A stretch of DNA of 64,000 bases from Agrobacterium larrymoorei (GCF_030819275.1 NZ_JAUTBL010000002.1:932501-996500); one strand, 5' to 3'. Shown: positions 19,465 to 28,024, counted from the first letter of the stretch. The notes: generated by a model from the letters alone, not told the origin. Numbers and translations are program-made.

Positions 19465-19653
19465 TCAGCGTTCGCGAAAATCTGCAAAAACCGCCGAAGG
19501 ACGGGTCGCGCGTACCTGCTGTGTCGAAGCGCGTGCAGTCAACTGTTCGTTTGTTACACCGAAACGGTGATAGCCCTGACTGGAGCGTGGGCCGAGGCCA
19601 GCAAGTCGAAGCGTTTCAAAGCCGGAATGAACCGGACGGTAGCGAGTGGTCAT
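19465..19653 (-). CDS. Possible small protein or transcript in a 540-bp gap
   Basis: A 62-codon frame starting MTTRYRPVHSGFETLRLAG and ending DFRER. The ATG is preceded by AAGGA at about nine bases, and a rho-independent terminator lies downstream, which together suggest a real transcript. No known domain is recognised and the peptide is rich in Arg and Thr. It could equally be a small RNA. The rest of the 19262-19802 gap shows nothing else I can support. Confidence 0.35.
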   Translation of the reverse strand: MTTRYRPVHSGFETLRLAGLGPRSSQGYHRFGVTNEQLTARASTQQVRATRPSAVFADFRER

Positions 19654-19802
19654 TGCCTTGGTTCCTTAAACCTTTTCCTCCCAAGACATGGTTCTTATCG
19701 CAGTGCGGCATAGATTCGGCAACCCGGCCTAATGCGTCGCTGTTATGCGCCATTTGCATGGCTTTTTTCATAATCCGTTTACAATGATCAAAAAGGAAGC
19801 AT

Positions 19803-20678
19803 TCATAAATCGCGCAAACACGCCTTAAAAGCCAATAAATCGTTCCAAGCCAACGACTTACTTGCCGGGGCATTTAAAAGCTCTTGCGGGTGCAGCGTTG
19901 CAATAGCAGGGGCTTTCTCTGCGCCAACTGCGACATCACGCCACTGCCCCCGGAGCGTATGGATCGTTCCAGAGCCGCCAAAGAAAAAACGCGCTGTAAA
20001 GTTGCCGAGAAGCAACAGTGCTTTCGGCTCGGCCAGAGCGATCTGTCGCTCGATGAAAGGACGGCAGATTTCCATCTCCGGACCCGACGGCGAGCGGTTG
20101 CCCGGCGGACGCCAAGGGACGACATTGGTCAGCATCAGCTTGGTGCGATCAAGCCCGATCGCCGCCAGCATGCGGTCGAGAAGGAGTCCGGTCTTTCCGG
20201 TAAACGGAGTGCCTTCCCGATCGTCATCGGCATCCGGCATCGGGCCGATGACCATGATGCCGGAGGAGGGGTTGCCTTCGGCAAACACCGTGTTGCGGGC
20301 ACTGTTTTTCAGATTGCAGCCGTTGAAACTTTCCAGCGCAGTCTTCAATTCGGCAAGAGACCGCGCGCTTTCGGCCGCGAAACGTGCCGAAGCGATCGCC
20401 TGATCGTCAGGCAGTGCAACGTTGACCGCCGCCGCAGGAGCAGGCGCGGGTGCGCGAGTAGATTGCCGCGCAGAGGGTGAAGCCTGCTGCGGCGCGCTTC
20501 GCGCCTCAGGCTGTTGCGGTTCGCTGCTTCTTTGTGGCGCACGCGCCTGACGGCTTGCTGCAAACTCGGCAAAGCGGTCCAGTGGCTCGTCTTCCAGCAA
20601 CCAGTCGACGCCAGCATCTGCATGGAAATGCAGAAGTGCAGCCAGTTCTGCCGGGGAAAGGTCCTGTGCCGAGATCAT
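19803..20678 (-). CDS. Uracil-DNA glycosylase (family 4-like)
   Basis: A 291-residue protein of the uracil-DNA glycosylase superfamily, acting in base-excision repair. An N-terminal third rich in Ala, Pro, Gln and Arg precedes the catalytic domain with NTVFAEGNP, GPMPDADDDREGTPFTGKTG, TNVVPWRPPGNR, GNFTARFFFG and the C-terminal TLHPQELL. The usual GEAPGxxED motif is replaced by GPMPDADDD, and only part of the Fe-S cysteine set is seen (NGC and EICRPF). The ATG giving MISAQDL was chosen over a TTG three codons earlier. The protein belongs to the alphaproteobacterial variant of the family; activity should not be assumed. Confidence 0.85.
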   Translation of the reverse strand: MISAQDLSPAELAALLHFHADAGVDWLLEDEPLDRFAEFAASRQARAPQRSSEPQQPEARSAPQQASPSARQSTRAPAPAPAAAVNVALPDDQAIASARFAAESARSLAELKTALESFNGCNLKNSARNTVFAEGNPSSGIMVIGPMPDADDDREGTPFTGKTGLLLDRMLAAIGLDRTKLMLTNVVPWRPPGNRSPSGPEMEICRPFIERQIALAEPKALLLLGNFTARFFFGGSGTIHTLRGQWRDVAVGAEKAPAIATLHPQELLNAPASKSLAWNDLLAFKACLRDL

Positions 20679-20689
20679 GGGCCGCAAAC

Positions 20690-20725
20690 TAGAGCGTTTC
20701 CTTGTGAAATGGAAGCGGTTCTACC
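20690..20725. repeat. Short palindromic repeat near the glycosylase start
   Basis: CTAGAGCGTTTCCTTGTGAA followed by ATGGAAGCGGTTCT has imperfect inverted symmetry (AGAGCGTTTCC against GGAAGCGGTTCT). It resembles AGAGCG-type repeat modules seen elsewhere in the window, but similarity is limited. Confidence 0.35.
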
Positions 20726-20833
20726 GGGAGATTGTCCCGGCAGGACCACGGGGGCGGGCTCTACCGTCTCGTTGGATATGCCCTTCGCCCACCGCCTTTG
20801 GTCTGGCGAAAACCTGCTCTCGCTAAACGGTCC

Positions 20834-22126
20834 TTACGCCGTCCAGCGCGCAATGTCGCCGCTTTCGCCAATCATCGCCAGACCATGGGCGATGGAAAGA
20901 AGTTCGCCGCCGCTTTCGATCTTGTCGGCATCGAAACGGCGAGTGAAGAGCTGCCGCACGGCAGGAACGAACGAGGTGCCGCCCGTCAGGAAGACCTTGT
21001 CGATGGCTTGAGGAGCCGTGTTTGTCTTTGTCAGAACCTCGTCCAGTGCCTCTTCGATCTTGGCGAGATCGTCGGCAATCCATTGATCGAAGTCGGACCG
21101 CTTGACCATCTTCTTACCTGCCGCGCCAAGCGGCGAGAAGTTGAACTCTGCCTCTTTCTGGGACGAAAGCGCCATCTTGGTGGCAGAGATTGCCTGGTAG
21201 AGGGGGTATCCCTCATCATGCTCGACCAGTTCAACGAAGAGCTCTAGCTTTTCCGGTTCAAGCGCCGAGCGCAGCAGCGACTTCAGATCGGAAAACTCTC
21301 TGGAAGTCTTGAAGATCGACAGCTGATTCCAGCGACCGAAATTGACGTAGTAGCCGGATGGTACATCCAGAACCTTGTCGAAGCTCTTGAACTTGCTGCC
21401 CTTGCCGATTTCCGGCGAAACCAGATTGTCGATCATGCGGAAGTCGAAATGATCGCCCGCAACGCCAACGCCCGAATGGCCGATGGGCGTTGCGGAAAGC
21501 TTGCCGCCATGCGTTTCGAAGCGGATCAGCGAGTAGTCGGTGGTGCCGCCGCCGAAATCCGCCACCAGGACATTGGCATCCGTCTTCAAGCTCTGCGCGA
21601 AGTAATAGGCCGCTGCCACCGGCTCATAGACATAATGGATTTCAGGAAAGCCCGAGCGCGTAAGTGCTTCATTGTAGCGGGCAAGCGCCAGTGCTTCATC
21701 GGGATTGGAGCCGGCGAAACGCACGGGGCGACCGGCGATCACAGTCGATACATCGTCCTTCCATTCATCGCCTGCATAGGTCTTCAACTTGCGCAGAAAC
21801 ACCTCCATCAGATCTTCGAAGCTCTGGCGCTTGGCATAGATCAGCGTGCCTTGGAACAGCGAAGAGGCGGCGAATGTCTTGATCGATTGCAGGAAGCGGC
21901 ACTCGCCAGCGTTCTCGATGAATTGCTGGATGGCAGCCTGGCCTGCCTCGACATGAAGCGCTGCTGCACCCAGCCCCTTGTCCTTCATGAAGGAGAGGGC
22001 GGTACGCATGCTGTCTGTCGTTCCGGCACTGGAAGTGAAGCGCATCGAGTGGCTGCTGCTGCCAGTTTCGGACAGCGCCATAACTGTGTTGGTCGTGCCA
22101 AAATCAAGCCCGAGTGTCCGTGTCAT
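20834..22126 (-). CDS. Short Hsp70-family protein (YegD-like)
   Basis: A 430-residue actin-fold ATPase of the Hsp70 superfamily. The phosphate loops are LGLDFGTTNTVMAL at the N-terminus and VLVADFGGGTTDYSLIRF in the middle, with the adenosine motif VFLTGGTSFVPAVRQLF near the end. The substrate-binding domain of DnaK is missing, as in YegD-type proteins, so a classical chaperone cycle is unlikely. The ATG giving MTRTLGLDFG has AAGGA eight bases upstream; longer starts add residues not seen in the family. Client and regulation are unknown. Confidence 0.88.
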   Translation of the reverse strand: MTRTLGLDFGTTNTVMALSETGSSSHSMRFTSSAGTTDSMRTALSFMKDKGLGAAALHVEAGQAAIQQFIENAGECRFLQSIKTFAASSLFQGTLIYAKRQSFEDLMEVFLRKLKTYAGDEWKDDVSTVIAGRPVRFAGSNPDEALALARYNEALTRSGFPEIHYVYEPVAAAYYFAQSLKTDANVLVADFGGGTTDYSLIRFETHGGKLSATPIGHSGVGVAGDHFDFRMIDNLVSPEIGKGSKFKSFDKVLDVPSGYYVNFGRWNQLSIFKTSREFSDLKSLLRSALEPEKLELFVELVEHDEGYPLYQAISATKMALSSQKEAEFNFSPLGAAGKKMVKRSDFDQWIADDLAKIEEALDEVLTKTNTAPQAIDKVFLTGGTSFVPAVRQLFTRRFDADKIESGGELLSIAHGLAMIGESGDIARWTA

Positions 22127-22187
22127 GACGAATATCCTTATGAGCCAAAGAGAAAGCAGTCCCGGGATGAATGCGAGCATCCGGGCG

Positions 22188-22209
22188 ATAAAAGGCGCGC
22201 AACCGCGCC
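22188..22209 (-). terminator. Rho-independent terminator after the LysR gene
   Basis: On the minus strand GGCGCG pairs with CGCGCC over a four-base loop, followed by TTTTAT, about 68 bases past the stop of the LysR regulator. Confidence 0.65.
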
Positions 22210-22277
22210 CGCCTATTTTGAAGAGGGCGCGTGATGGCACAGCGAATTATGAATGGCAAGCGCCCCCGGTAGTTTTT

Positions 22278-23162
22278 TCACGCGTGCTCCTTCATTCCCG
22301 CAGCCTTGTCTTTCAGCCATGCGGCAAAGGTGGCCATGGCATTGGTGACGGCGCGCGACTTCAGCCTCGTCAGCCAGTAACAGCCCTTTGACACATAGAC
22401 CGGAAACGGTTGGACAAGATCGCCCGAGGAGAGATGACGTTGAAACATCAGGGGTGGAGCAAGCGCGATGCCAGCCCCCTGAAGGGCCGCTTCGACCATG
22501 GGCACTGAGGAGTCGAAGACGATACCCTTCAGTCGAGGCGCGGGAACGCCGGCCTCGGAAAACCAGTCCGGCCATTCGTCGGCACGGTAGGAGCGCAGCA
22601 ACGTCTGCTGCGTGACGTCGTGAGGGGTTTTGAGGCGCGTGGCGATTGACGGGATGCAGAGCGCAGAGAGTGGTGCGGAAAACAACTCTTCCGCCTCGGT
22701 GTCGTGCCAGGCGCCGTTGCCGAAGCGGATCGCGAAGTCGAGGCCTTCTGCAGCGATATCGACGCGGTTGTTGTTGGTGGAGAGGCGGATATCGATGAAG
22801 GGATAAAGGTCCTGGAACTCAGTGAGGCGAGGGAGCAGCCAGCCGACGGCAAACGTCCCGACCGCACCGACGCTGAGCACTTCCTGAAGATGCCCATCCT
22901 CAAAACGCTGCAGGATATCGGCCATGCGGTCGAAGGAATCGCGAAGCGTCGGCAAAAGCGCCAACCCCTCATCGGTGATCATCAAACCCCGCGGCAGACG
23001 TTTGAAGAGCGCCGCACCAAGGCGGTCCTCCAGTAATTTGACCTGATGGCTGATCGCGGTCTGCGTCACGCAAAGCTCGATGGCCGCACGGGTGAAACTC
23101 AGGTGTCGGGCCGCGGCTTCAAAGGCGCGCAGCGCGTTGAGCGGAAGGTGAGGGCGAACCAT
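22278..23162 (-). CDS. LysR-family regulator, AmpR-like
   Basis: A 294-residue LysR protein. The N-terminal helix-turn-helix region (LPLNALRAFEAAARHLSFTRAAIELCVTQTAISHQVKLLEDRLG) is very close in style to AmpR and GcvA, and a periplasmic-binding-protein-like effector domain follows from about residue 92. AmpR senses muropeptides and controls beta-lactamase genes. Here the gene is divergent from a class D beta-lactamase with a 137-base shared region, which supports that role. GcvA-like function remains an alternative. A terminator lies downstream. Confidence 0.88.
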   Translation of the reverse strand: MVRPHLPLNALRAFEAAARHLSFTRAAIELCVTQTAISHQVKLLEDRLGAALFKRLPRGLMITDEGLALLPTLRDSFDRMADILQRFEDGHLQEVLSVGAVGTFAVGWLLPRLTEFQDLYPFIDIRLSTNNNRVDIAAEGLDFAIRFGNGAWHDTEAEELFSAPLSALCIPSIATRLKTPHDVTQQTLLRSYRADEWPDWFSEAGVPAPRLKGIVFDSSVPMVEAALQGAGIALAPPLMFQRHLSSGDLVQPFPVYVSKGCYWLTRLKSRAVTNAMATFAAWLKDKAAGMKEHA

Positions 23163-23188
23163 AGGATCGTGTCCAGAGTAGCGGGAAG

Positions 23189-23207
23189 GCCAAGTTTAAT
23201 TCATGGC
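23189..23207. promoter_or_regulatory. Candidate LysR-type operator
   Basis: An inverted repeat GCCA-N11-TGGC sits in the shared region between the LysR gene and the beta-lactamase gene, 26 bases before the LysR start. Its spacing is that of LysR half-sites. The assignment is by position and symmetry only. Confidence 0.4.
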
Positions 23208-23299
23208 TGGAGCCAGATATCATCATTTGTCCCGCTGAGGCAAACCACCGTAATTCTCTTCCATCGAAACTTTAGAATTGACGCATAGAGGAGATAGCC

Positions 23300-24127
23300 A
23301 TGCATCTTTCGATGGTGAAAACGAAGAAACGAACAGCGGCTTTCATCGCATCGCTGTTGGTCATGGGATTTTCTTCGATGGAAGCCAAAGCGGCTGAAAA
23401 GCTGCATTGCACCGTCGTTCTGGACGCCGAAAGCGGGACTGTTCTGCACCGCGACGGCACGTGCGACAAGGCTTTCGCTCCGCAATCCAGTTTCAAAATC
23501 CCGCTCGCTGTCATGGGTTATGATGCGGGAATTCTCAAGGATGCGACCAATCCGCGGTGGAACTACAAGACGGAATGGAAAAGACCGAAGCGCGAACAGA
23601 AATCTGTCGATCCGACGATCTGGGAGCGGGATTCCATCGTCTGGTATTCGCAGGAAATCACCCGTCGATTGGGCAAGGCCAAGTTTGCTGACTATGTTCA
23701 GCGCTTCTCTTATGGCAATGCCGACGTCCGCGGGGTTGCTGGACAGACGGATGGCCTCACGGAATCCTGGCTGATGTCATCGCTGAAGATTTCTGGCGAT
23801 CAACAGGTAGACTTCGTGCGTCGCTTCGTCACCGGAAAACTGCCCGTCTCCAAGGAGGCGATTGCGAAAACGGAAGCCGTCATCCCGCTATTTTCAGCGG
23901 CAGACGGATGGCAGGTTCACGGCAAGACGGGATCGGGGCGCATGCGCACCAAGGCCAACACCTATGATGGCGACTGGTGGCTCGGCTGGTTCGTCGGTTG
24001 GGCGCAGAAGGGAGAACGCAAGGTCGTGTTCGCCAGCCTCAAAATCGAGGATTGGAAAAGCCAAGAGCCTATCAGTTTCGCGACTCGCGATGCGCTGATC
24101 GCCGACCTGCCGAAGCTCGTCAAATAA
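23300..24127 (+). CDS. Class D (OXA-type) beta-lactamase
   Basis: A 275-residue secreted serine beta-lactamase. An N-terminal signal peptide ends near EAKAA. The class D motifs are complete: S63-SFK (active serine and the lysine that is carboxylated), S112-IV, YGN at 138-140 and KTG at 209-211. The surrounding text (VWYSQEITRRLG, LTESWLMSSLKIS) is nearest in style to the OXA-1 lineage. GGAG precedes the ATG at good spacing. Divergence from an AmpR-like regulator suggests inducible expression. It is hydrolytic on penicillins by family; the spectrum is not readable from sequence. Confidence 0.9.
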   Translation: MHLSMVKTKKRTAAFIASLLVMGFSSMEAKAAEKLHCTVVLDAESGTVLHRDGTCDKAFAPQSSFKIPLAVMGYDAGILKDATNPRWNYKTEWKRPKREQKSVDPTIWERDSIVWYSQEITRRLGKAKFADYVQRFSYGNADVRGVAGQTDGLTESWLMSSLKISGDQQVDFVRRFVTGKLPVSKEAIAKTEAVIPLFSAADGWQVHGKTGSGRMRTKANTYDGDWWLGWFVGWAQKGERKVVFASLKIEDWKSQEPISFATRDALIADLPKLVK

Positions 24128-24130
24128 CGA

Positions 24131-24334
24131 TCAGCGAAGCGCTCGGCGTGCGACGACGATCAGGATGATGCCACCGAGTGCTACCAGCGCGCCGCGCAGC
24201 ATCCACGGGCTTTGATTGATCATGAAACTGGAGGCGGGATAGGGGAAATAGCCGCTGCCCTGGCCAATCCAGATCAGACCGATCAGCACGATTAGAACGC
24301 CGAGTATGCTTAAAATCGTGCGAAGTGCCTGCAT
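24131..24334 (-). CDS. Small membrane protein, conserved type, unknown function
   Basis: A 67-residue protein with two predicted membrane helices (LSILGVLIVLIGLIWIG and MLRGALVALGGIILIVVARR) joined by a short loop GSGYFPYPASSFMINQSPW. GGGAG precedes the ATG. It overlaps no other gene; its end is 3 bases from the end of the beta-lactamase gene, convergent. I do not know a function. Confidence 0.75.
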   Translation of the reverse strand: MQALRTILSILGVLIVLIGLIWIGQGSGYFPYPASSFMINQSPWMLRGALVALGGIILIVVARRALR

Positions 24335-24351
24335 GGTCTTCTCCCAAAATC

Positions 24352-24393
24352 AAAGCCTTCCCGAATGGTATCCGGAAAGGCTCCCTGTTCAAA
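24352..24393 (-). terminator. Probable terminator after the SDR gene
   Basis: On the minus strand AGCCTTTCCGG and CGGGAAGGCT form an imperfect stem followed by TTTGATTTT, shortly after the SDR stop and before the small membrane protein gene. Confidence 0.5.
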
Positions 24394-24419
24394 GCGTTAC
24401 ATCAAGCCGATCTGCAAGA

Positions 24420-25208
24420 TCAGATCGACTTTGCCGCTCCACCATCCACATGCAGCATGGTGCCGGTAATATAGCTGGCCGGCTGAGAGCACAGGAACGC
24501 GCCTGCGGCAGCGAATTCTTCCACCGTACCAAGCCTACCCGCGGGTATGCTCTTGACCGAGGCCTCGCGAACCTCGTCCATGCTCTTACCAAGGCGTTTA
24601 GCGTTTGCGCCGTCCAGTTCATCAATGCGATCGGTGTGGATGCGTCCGGGCAGCAGCATGTTGGCGGTGATGCCGAAACCCGCGACTTCACTGGACAGTG
24701 TCTTATTGAAGCCGACAAGCGCGCCGCGCAGCGTGTTGGAGAGCGCGAGATTTGGAATGGGCTCGAACACGCCGGACGAGGCTACGGTCAGAATGCGGCC
24801 CCAGCCTTGCTCCTTCATCTTTGGCACGAGTGCGTTGGTCAGGGTGATGACCCGTAACACCATGGATTGAAAGAACGTATCCAGCTTTTCGGGGGTGATG
24901 TCCTGCGCCAGACCCGGTGTCGGGCCGCCTGTGTTGTTGACGAGAATGTCGATGCCGCCAAGCTTCGTCTTCACCGCTTCGATCATGGATGGCACGAAGT
25001 TTTCTTCGCCGAGATCGCCCCAGACCCAATCCGCCTTGCCCTTGCCGAGCGCGTTAATCGCCTTGGCGTTGGCGTCCAGCTTTTCGCCGCTGCGTCCGAC
25101 CATGAGCACGTTGACGCCTTCTTTTGCCAGCGCCGTCGCGATGCCGAGACCGAGGCCGCGAGACGAGGCCAGAACCAATGCGCGCTTGCCGGAAATACCC
25201 AAATCCAT
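24420..25208 (-). CDS. Short-chain dehydrogenase/reductase-family protein lacking the catalytic Tyr-Lys
   Basis: A 262-residue SDR fold: the cofactor motif is SSRGLGLGIA near residue 15, NNTGG near 91 and the closing SYITGTMLHVDGG. The catalytic serine region VASSGVFEPIPNLALSNTLR shows Ser but the expected YxxxK is SxxxR, so normal SDR chemistry is doubtful. Such variants are common in one subgroup annotated as FabG-like. The substrate is unknown. It is divergent from the dGTPase-like gene and is followed by a probable terminator. Confidence 0.85.
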   Translation of the reverse strand: MDLGISGKRALVLASSRGLGLGIATALAKEGVNVLMVGRSGEKLDANAKAINALGKGKADWVWGDLGEENFVPSMIEAVKTKLGGIDILVNNTGGPTPGLAQDITPEKLDTFFQSMVLRVITLTNALVPKMKEQGWGRILTVASSGVFEPIPNLALSNTLRGALVGFNKTLSSEVAGFGITANMLLPGRIHTDRIDELDGANAKRLGKSMDEVREASVKSIPAGRLGTVEEFAAAGAFLCSQPASYITGTMLHVDGGAAKSI

Positions 25209-25374
25209 GACGGTGTCCTTTCATGCTCATGATGATTGCCCACGCTTGTAGCGCCTGCGTCCAGCCCTGAAAAGTGTTGATCGGCTTGGCCTTGAGCGCG
25301 GTTGCTTGCGCCGCCTCTTGCGCCTCGGTAAGACAGCCCCGTGAATTTTGTGTTGGCAGAGGACGGGCTTGAAC

Positions 25375-26769
25375 GTGTGGAACGAGCGCCAGAAAGTCGA
25401 AAACCGCAAGAGTGACGACGCCCGCAGCGAAAGCGACATCGATTATGGGCGGATCATCCACTCCACCTCATTTCGACGACTGCAAAGCAAGACGCAGATC
25501 CTAAACCTCGGCGATAGTGACTTCTATCGCACGCGCCTGACGCATTCTCTGGAAGTGGCGCAAATCGCGGCTGGTCTGGTCAAGCATCTGCGCAAGGCCT
25601 TTCCTCATCATCCGGTGACGGCGGAACTGCCGGAGCATAGCCTCATCCAGGCGATCGGTAGCGCCCACGACCTTGGCCACCCGCCCTTCGGTCATGGCGG
25701 CGAGGTCGCGCTGAATTACTGCATGCGCGTGGCGGCAAATCCGGACGAAGCAGGGCGCAACGGCAATGGCGTCATTACCGACATCGCCAAAGCGGGCTTC
25801 GAAGGAAACGGCCAGACTTTACGCATTCTCAGCCGCCTTGAGACATTTTCAAAAGCCAATGGCGCCAACCTCACGCGGCGCACTCTGCTGGGTATTCTGA
25901 AGTACCCCGTCGCCTATTCGAAAGCGGCCCATCCCGCGCGCCTGCCAAAACTGCATGACGGTCCTTCGACGCTGCGCATCATCGACACGCAGGCCTCGAA
26001 GCCACCGAAATGTTACATGGATTGCGAAACGGAAGTGGTGGACTGGGTGCTCGATCCTCTGCCGCAGGCCGACCGTGATCTTTTCCAGACGGTGACGCAG
26101 GATGACGGAAAACACGCCAAGTCGCTGCACAAATCACTCGATTGCACCATCATGGATGTGGCAGACGATATCTCCTACGGGGTCCACGATCTTGAGGACG
26201 CGATCGCCATGCAGCTCATCAGCCGCGATGCCTTCGAGAAGGAGGTGACGGCGGATGACTGCGAGAGCTTCATGGCGATGCTCAATAAGAACCATAAGGA
26301 TAAGCGCGGCAATGACGTCTATCGCGAAATCGTGGATGGGCTCTTCGGTAATAGCGGCGACCGCAAAATGTTTATCAGCATGCTGGTCGGCTATTTCATC
26401 ACAGATGCACGCTTTGCCGACGACGAGCGGTTCGAAACGCCACTCTTGCGTCACCGTGTGAAGCTCGGAGGTGATCGTGTTCGACTGCTGAAGGCCTTTC
26501 AGGATGTGGTGCGCAAACATGTGATCAAAAGCCCGCGTGTCCAGCATATGGAGTTTAAGGGGCAGGGCATGGTCGTCGCTGTCTTCGAAGCGCTGCAGTC
26601 CGATCCTGAGCGCCTGCTACCGGAAGATGTCTTCCCGCTTTACGAAAAATCCGGCGGCGATCTGCGCATCATCTGCGACTTCGTTGCGGGTATGACGGAC
26701 GGCTATCTCGTCAGAACCTATGAGCGACTGTTTTCACCGGGGGCGGGGTCCGTATTCGACAGGCTCTGA
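25375..26769 (+). CDS. dgt: Deoxyguanosinetriphosphate triphosphohydrolase-like HD protein
   Basis: A 464-residue HD-domain enzyme that by family splits dGTP (or other dNTPs) into the nucleoside and triphosphate. The early RIIHSTSFRRLQSKTQ, the metal residues in RLTHSLEVAQIA and GSAHDLGHPPFGHGGE, and the later DVADDISYGVHDLEDA are all family hallmarks. The GTG giving VWNERQ matches the Trp near the start of relatives; a TTG two codons before is also possible. The 166-base gap to the divergent SDR gene should carry its promoter. The long internal insert about residues 150-220 is typical of the E. coli-like class. Confidence 0.88.
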   Translation: MWNERQKVENRKSDDARSESDIDYGRIIHSTSFRRLQSKTQILNLGDSDFYRTRLTHSLEVAQIAAGLVKHLRKAFPHHPVTAELPEHSLIQAIGSAHDLGHPPFGHGGEVALNYCMRVAANPDEAGRNGNGVITDIAKAGFEGNGQTLRILSRLETFSKANGANLTRRTLLGILKYPVAYSKAAHPARLPKLHDGPSTLRIIDTQASKPPKCYMDCETEVVDWVLDPLPQADRDLFQTVTQDDGKHAKSLHKSLDCTIMDVADDISYGVHDLEDAIAMQLISRDAFEKEVTADDCESFMAMLNKNHKDKRGNDVYREIVDGLFGNSGDRKMFISMLVGYFITDARFADDERFETPLLRHRVKLGGDRVRLLKAFQDVVRKHVIKSPRVQHMEFKGQGMVVAVFEALQSDPERLLPEDVFPLYEKSGGDLRIICDFVAGMTDGYLVRTYERLFSPGAGSVFDRL

Positions 26770-26818
26770 AGAGGCAAAAACGACAATACGGACCGAGATT
26801 TGAAGGGTGATCTTTTTC

Positions 26819-27739
26819 ATGACCGAACAATCACTGCTCAAGCTTTCGATCGCCGTCACCGTGATCCTAGCGTCGTGCGGGATTGCGGCTGGTCTTTATT
26901 CCGGCTCCTTCGCCGTCGTCTTCGATGGCATCTACTCGCTGACCGATGCCTTCATGACCATGCTGGCGCTGATGGTGGCGCGTTTGATCGCCGCCTCGGC
27001 GCTGCCCAATCCAGGCGGCAAGCTGGCGGAACGCTTCACCATGGGTTTCTGGCATTTGGAGCCGATGGTCCTTGGTTTGAATGGCACGCTCTTGATAGGG
27101 GCCGCAGTCTATGCGCTCATCAATGCGATCGACAGCCTGATGGATGGCGGCCGTGTGATCGCGTTCGATTATGCGATCATCGTCACCTTCTTCACCTTTG
27201 CCGTCTCGCTTGGAATGGCATGGTTCATTCGGCGGAAAAACCGGACGCTGAAATCCGCCTTCGTCGCGCTCGACGCCAAAAGCTGGCTGATGAGCGCCAT
27301 GTTGAGTGCAGCACTTTTCGTCGCCTTTATGGGCGGTTATGCCTTGTCTCACTCTTCCCATGCTTGGCTAGCATCCTACACCGACCCGGCCGTGCTGGCG
27401 CTCGTCTGCCTCGTCATCATCCCGATGCCTTTCGCCAATGTGAAGCAGGCGCTGGCCGACATCCTGCTGGTCACGCCGACCGAGTTCAAACTGCATGTGG
27501 ATAAGGTCGCGAAGGAAGTCGTTGAGAAATTTGGCTTTTCCTCGCATTATTCCTATGTCGCACGCGTGGGGCGCGGTCGACAGATTGAACTCTTCTTCAT
27601 TGTGCCGAAAAACGCACCCGCCCGTCGCCTGGAAGAATGGGACGCCATTCGCGACCAAATCGGCGAGGCGCTGGGTGGAGAAGGACATGACCGCTGGCTC
27701 ACCATCATGTTCACGACGGACGAGGAGTGGGCGATTTGA
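26819..27739 (+). CDS. Cation diffusion facilitator-family transporter
   Basis: A 306-residue CDF protein with about five to six membrane helices (for example LSIAVTVILASCGIAAGLYSGSFAVVFDG and ALFVAFMGGYALSH) and a C-terminal cytoplasmic domain ending in LTIMFTTDEEWAI. DGIYSLTDAFMTM holds the helix-2 metal-site acidic residues and LDAKSWLMSA the helix-5 region. The family exports divalent metals by proton exchange; the metal is unknown. The ATG was chosen with AAGGGTG upstream; a GTG four codons earlier is less likely. It follows the dGTPase gene by 49 bases on the same strand. Confidence 0.87.
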   Translation: MTEQSLLKLSIAVTVILASCGIAAGLYSGSFAVVFDGIYSLTDAFMTMLALMVARLIAASALPNPGGKLAERFTMGFWHLEPMVLGLNGTLLIGAAVYALINAIDSLMDGGRVIAFDYAIIVTFFTFAVSLGMAWFIRRKNRTLKSAFVALDAKSWLMSAMLSAALFVAFMGGYALSHSSHAWLASYTDPAVLALVCLVIIPMPFANVKQALADILLVTPTEFKLHVDKVAKEVVEKFGFSSHYSYVARVGRGRQIELFFIVPKNAPARRLEEWDAIRDQIGEALGGEGHDRWLTIMFTTDEEWAI

Positions 27740-27798
27740 CGGGGACCCAGCTCGTCCCACTCCCTTGACGACGCACACCATCATTCCTATTCTTGATA

Positions 27799-27812
27799 TT
27801 ACGTGTACGTAA
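27799..27812. promoter_or_regulatory. Palindrome TTACGT-GT-ACGTAA, LiuR-like, upstream of ETF-QO gene
   Basis: A perfect 14-bp palindrome about 210 bases before the ETF-QO start. It resembles, from memory, the binding sites of the MerR-family regulator LiuR, which controls branched-chain amino-acid breakdown genes in proteobacteria. The remaining 27740-28024 gap holds nothing else I can support. Confidence 0.5.
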
Positions 27813-28024
27813 AAGTAATTGATAGTCATCAGGTTGTCGGACAATTTGGTGGCGCCATGTAAGCATCGTTGCTATTCATCTCGACAAAGCGCTTTTGCTT
27901 TGCCAAGAACGATGACGCGAACTGCTTGTTGCGACGACGTTTTTCCACACGTCTTCGGCTGCGGTTTGGTGTAGGGCAGGAACAACGAAAAGCCGGACGG
28001 GACCGGTAAACCGACGAGGATCTT

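Noticed and set aside
19335..19787. Plus-strand 150-codon frame in the gap after the winged-helix gene
   Set aside because: It crosses a minus-strand terminator, has no ribosome site and shows no domain.
25375..26769. Antiviral or defence dNTPase in a defence island
   Set aside because: Neighbours are housekeeping or transport genes and the protein has the usual Dgt layout, so a defence role is not supported.
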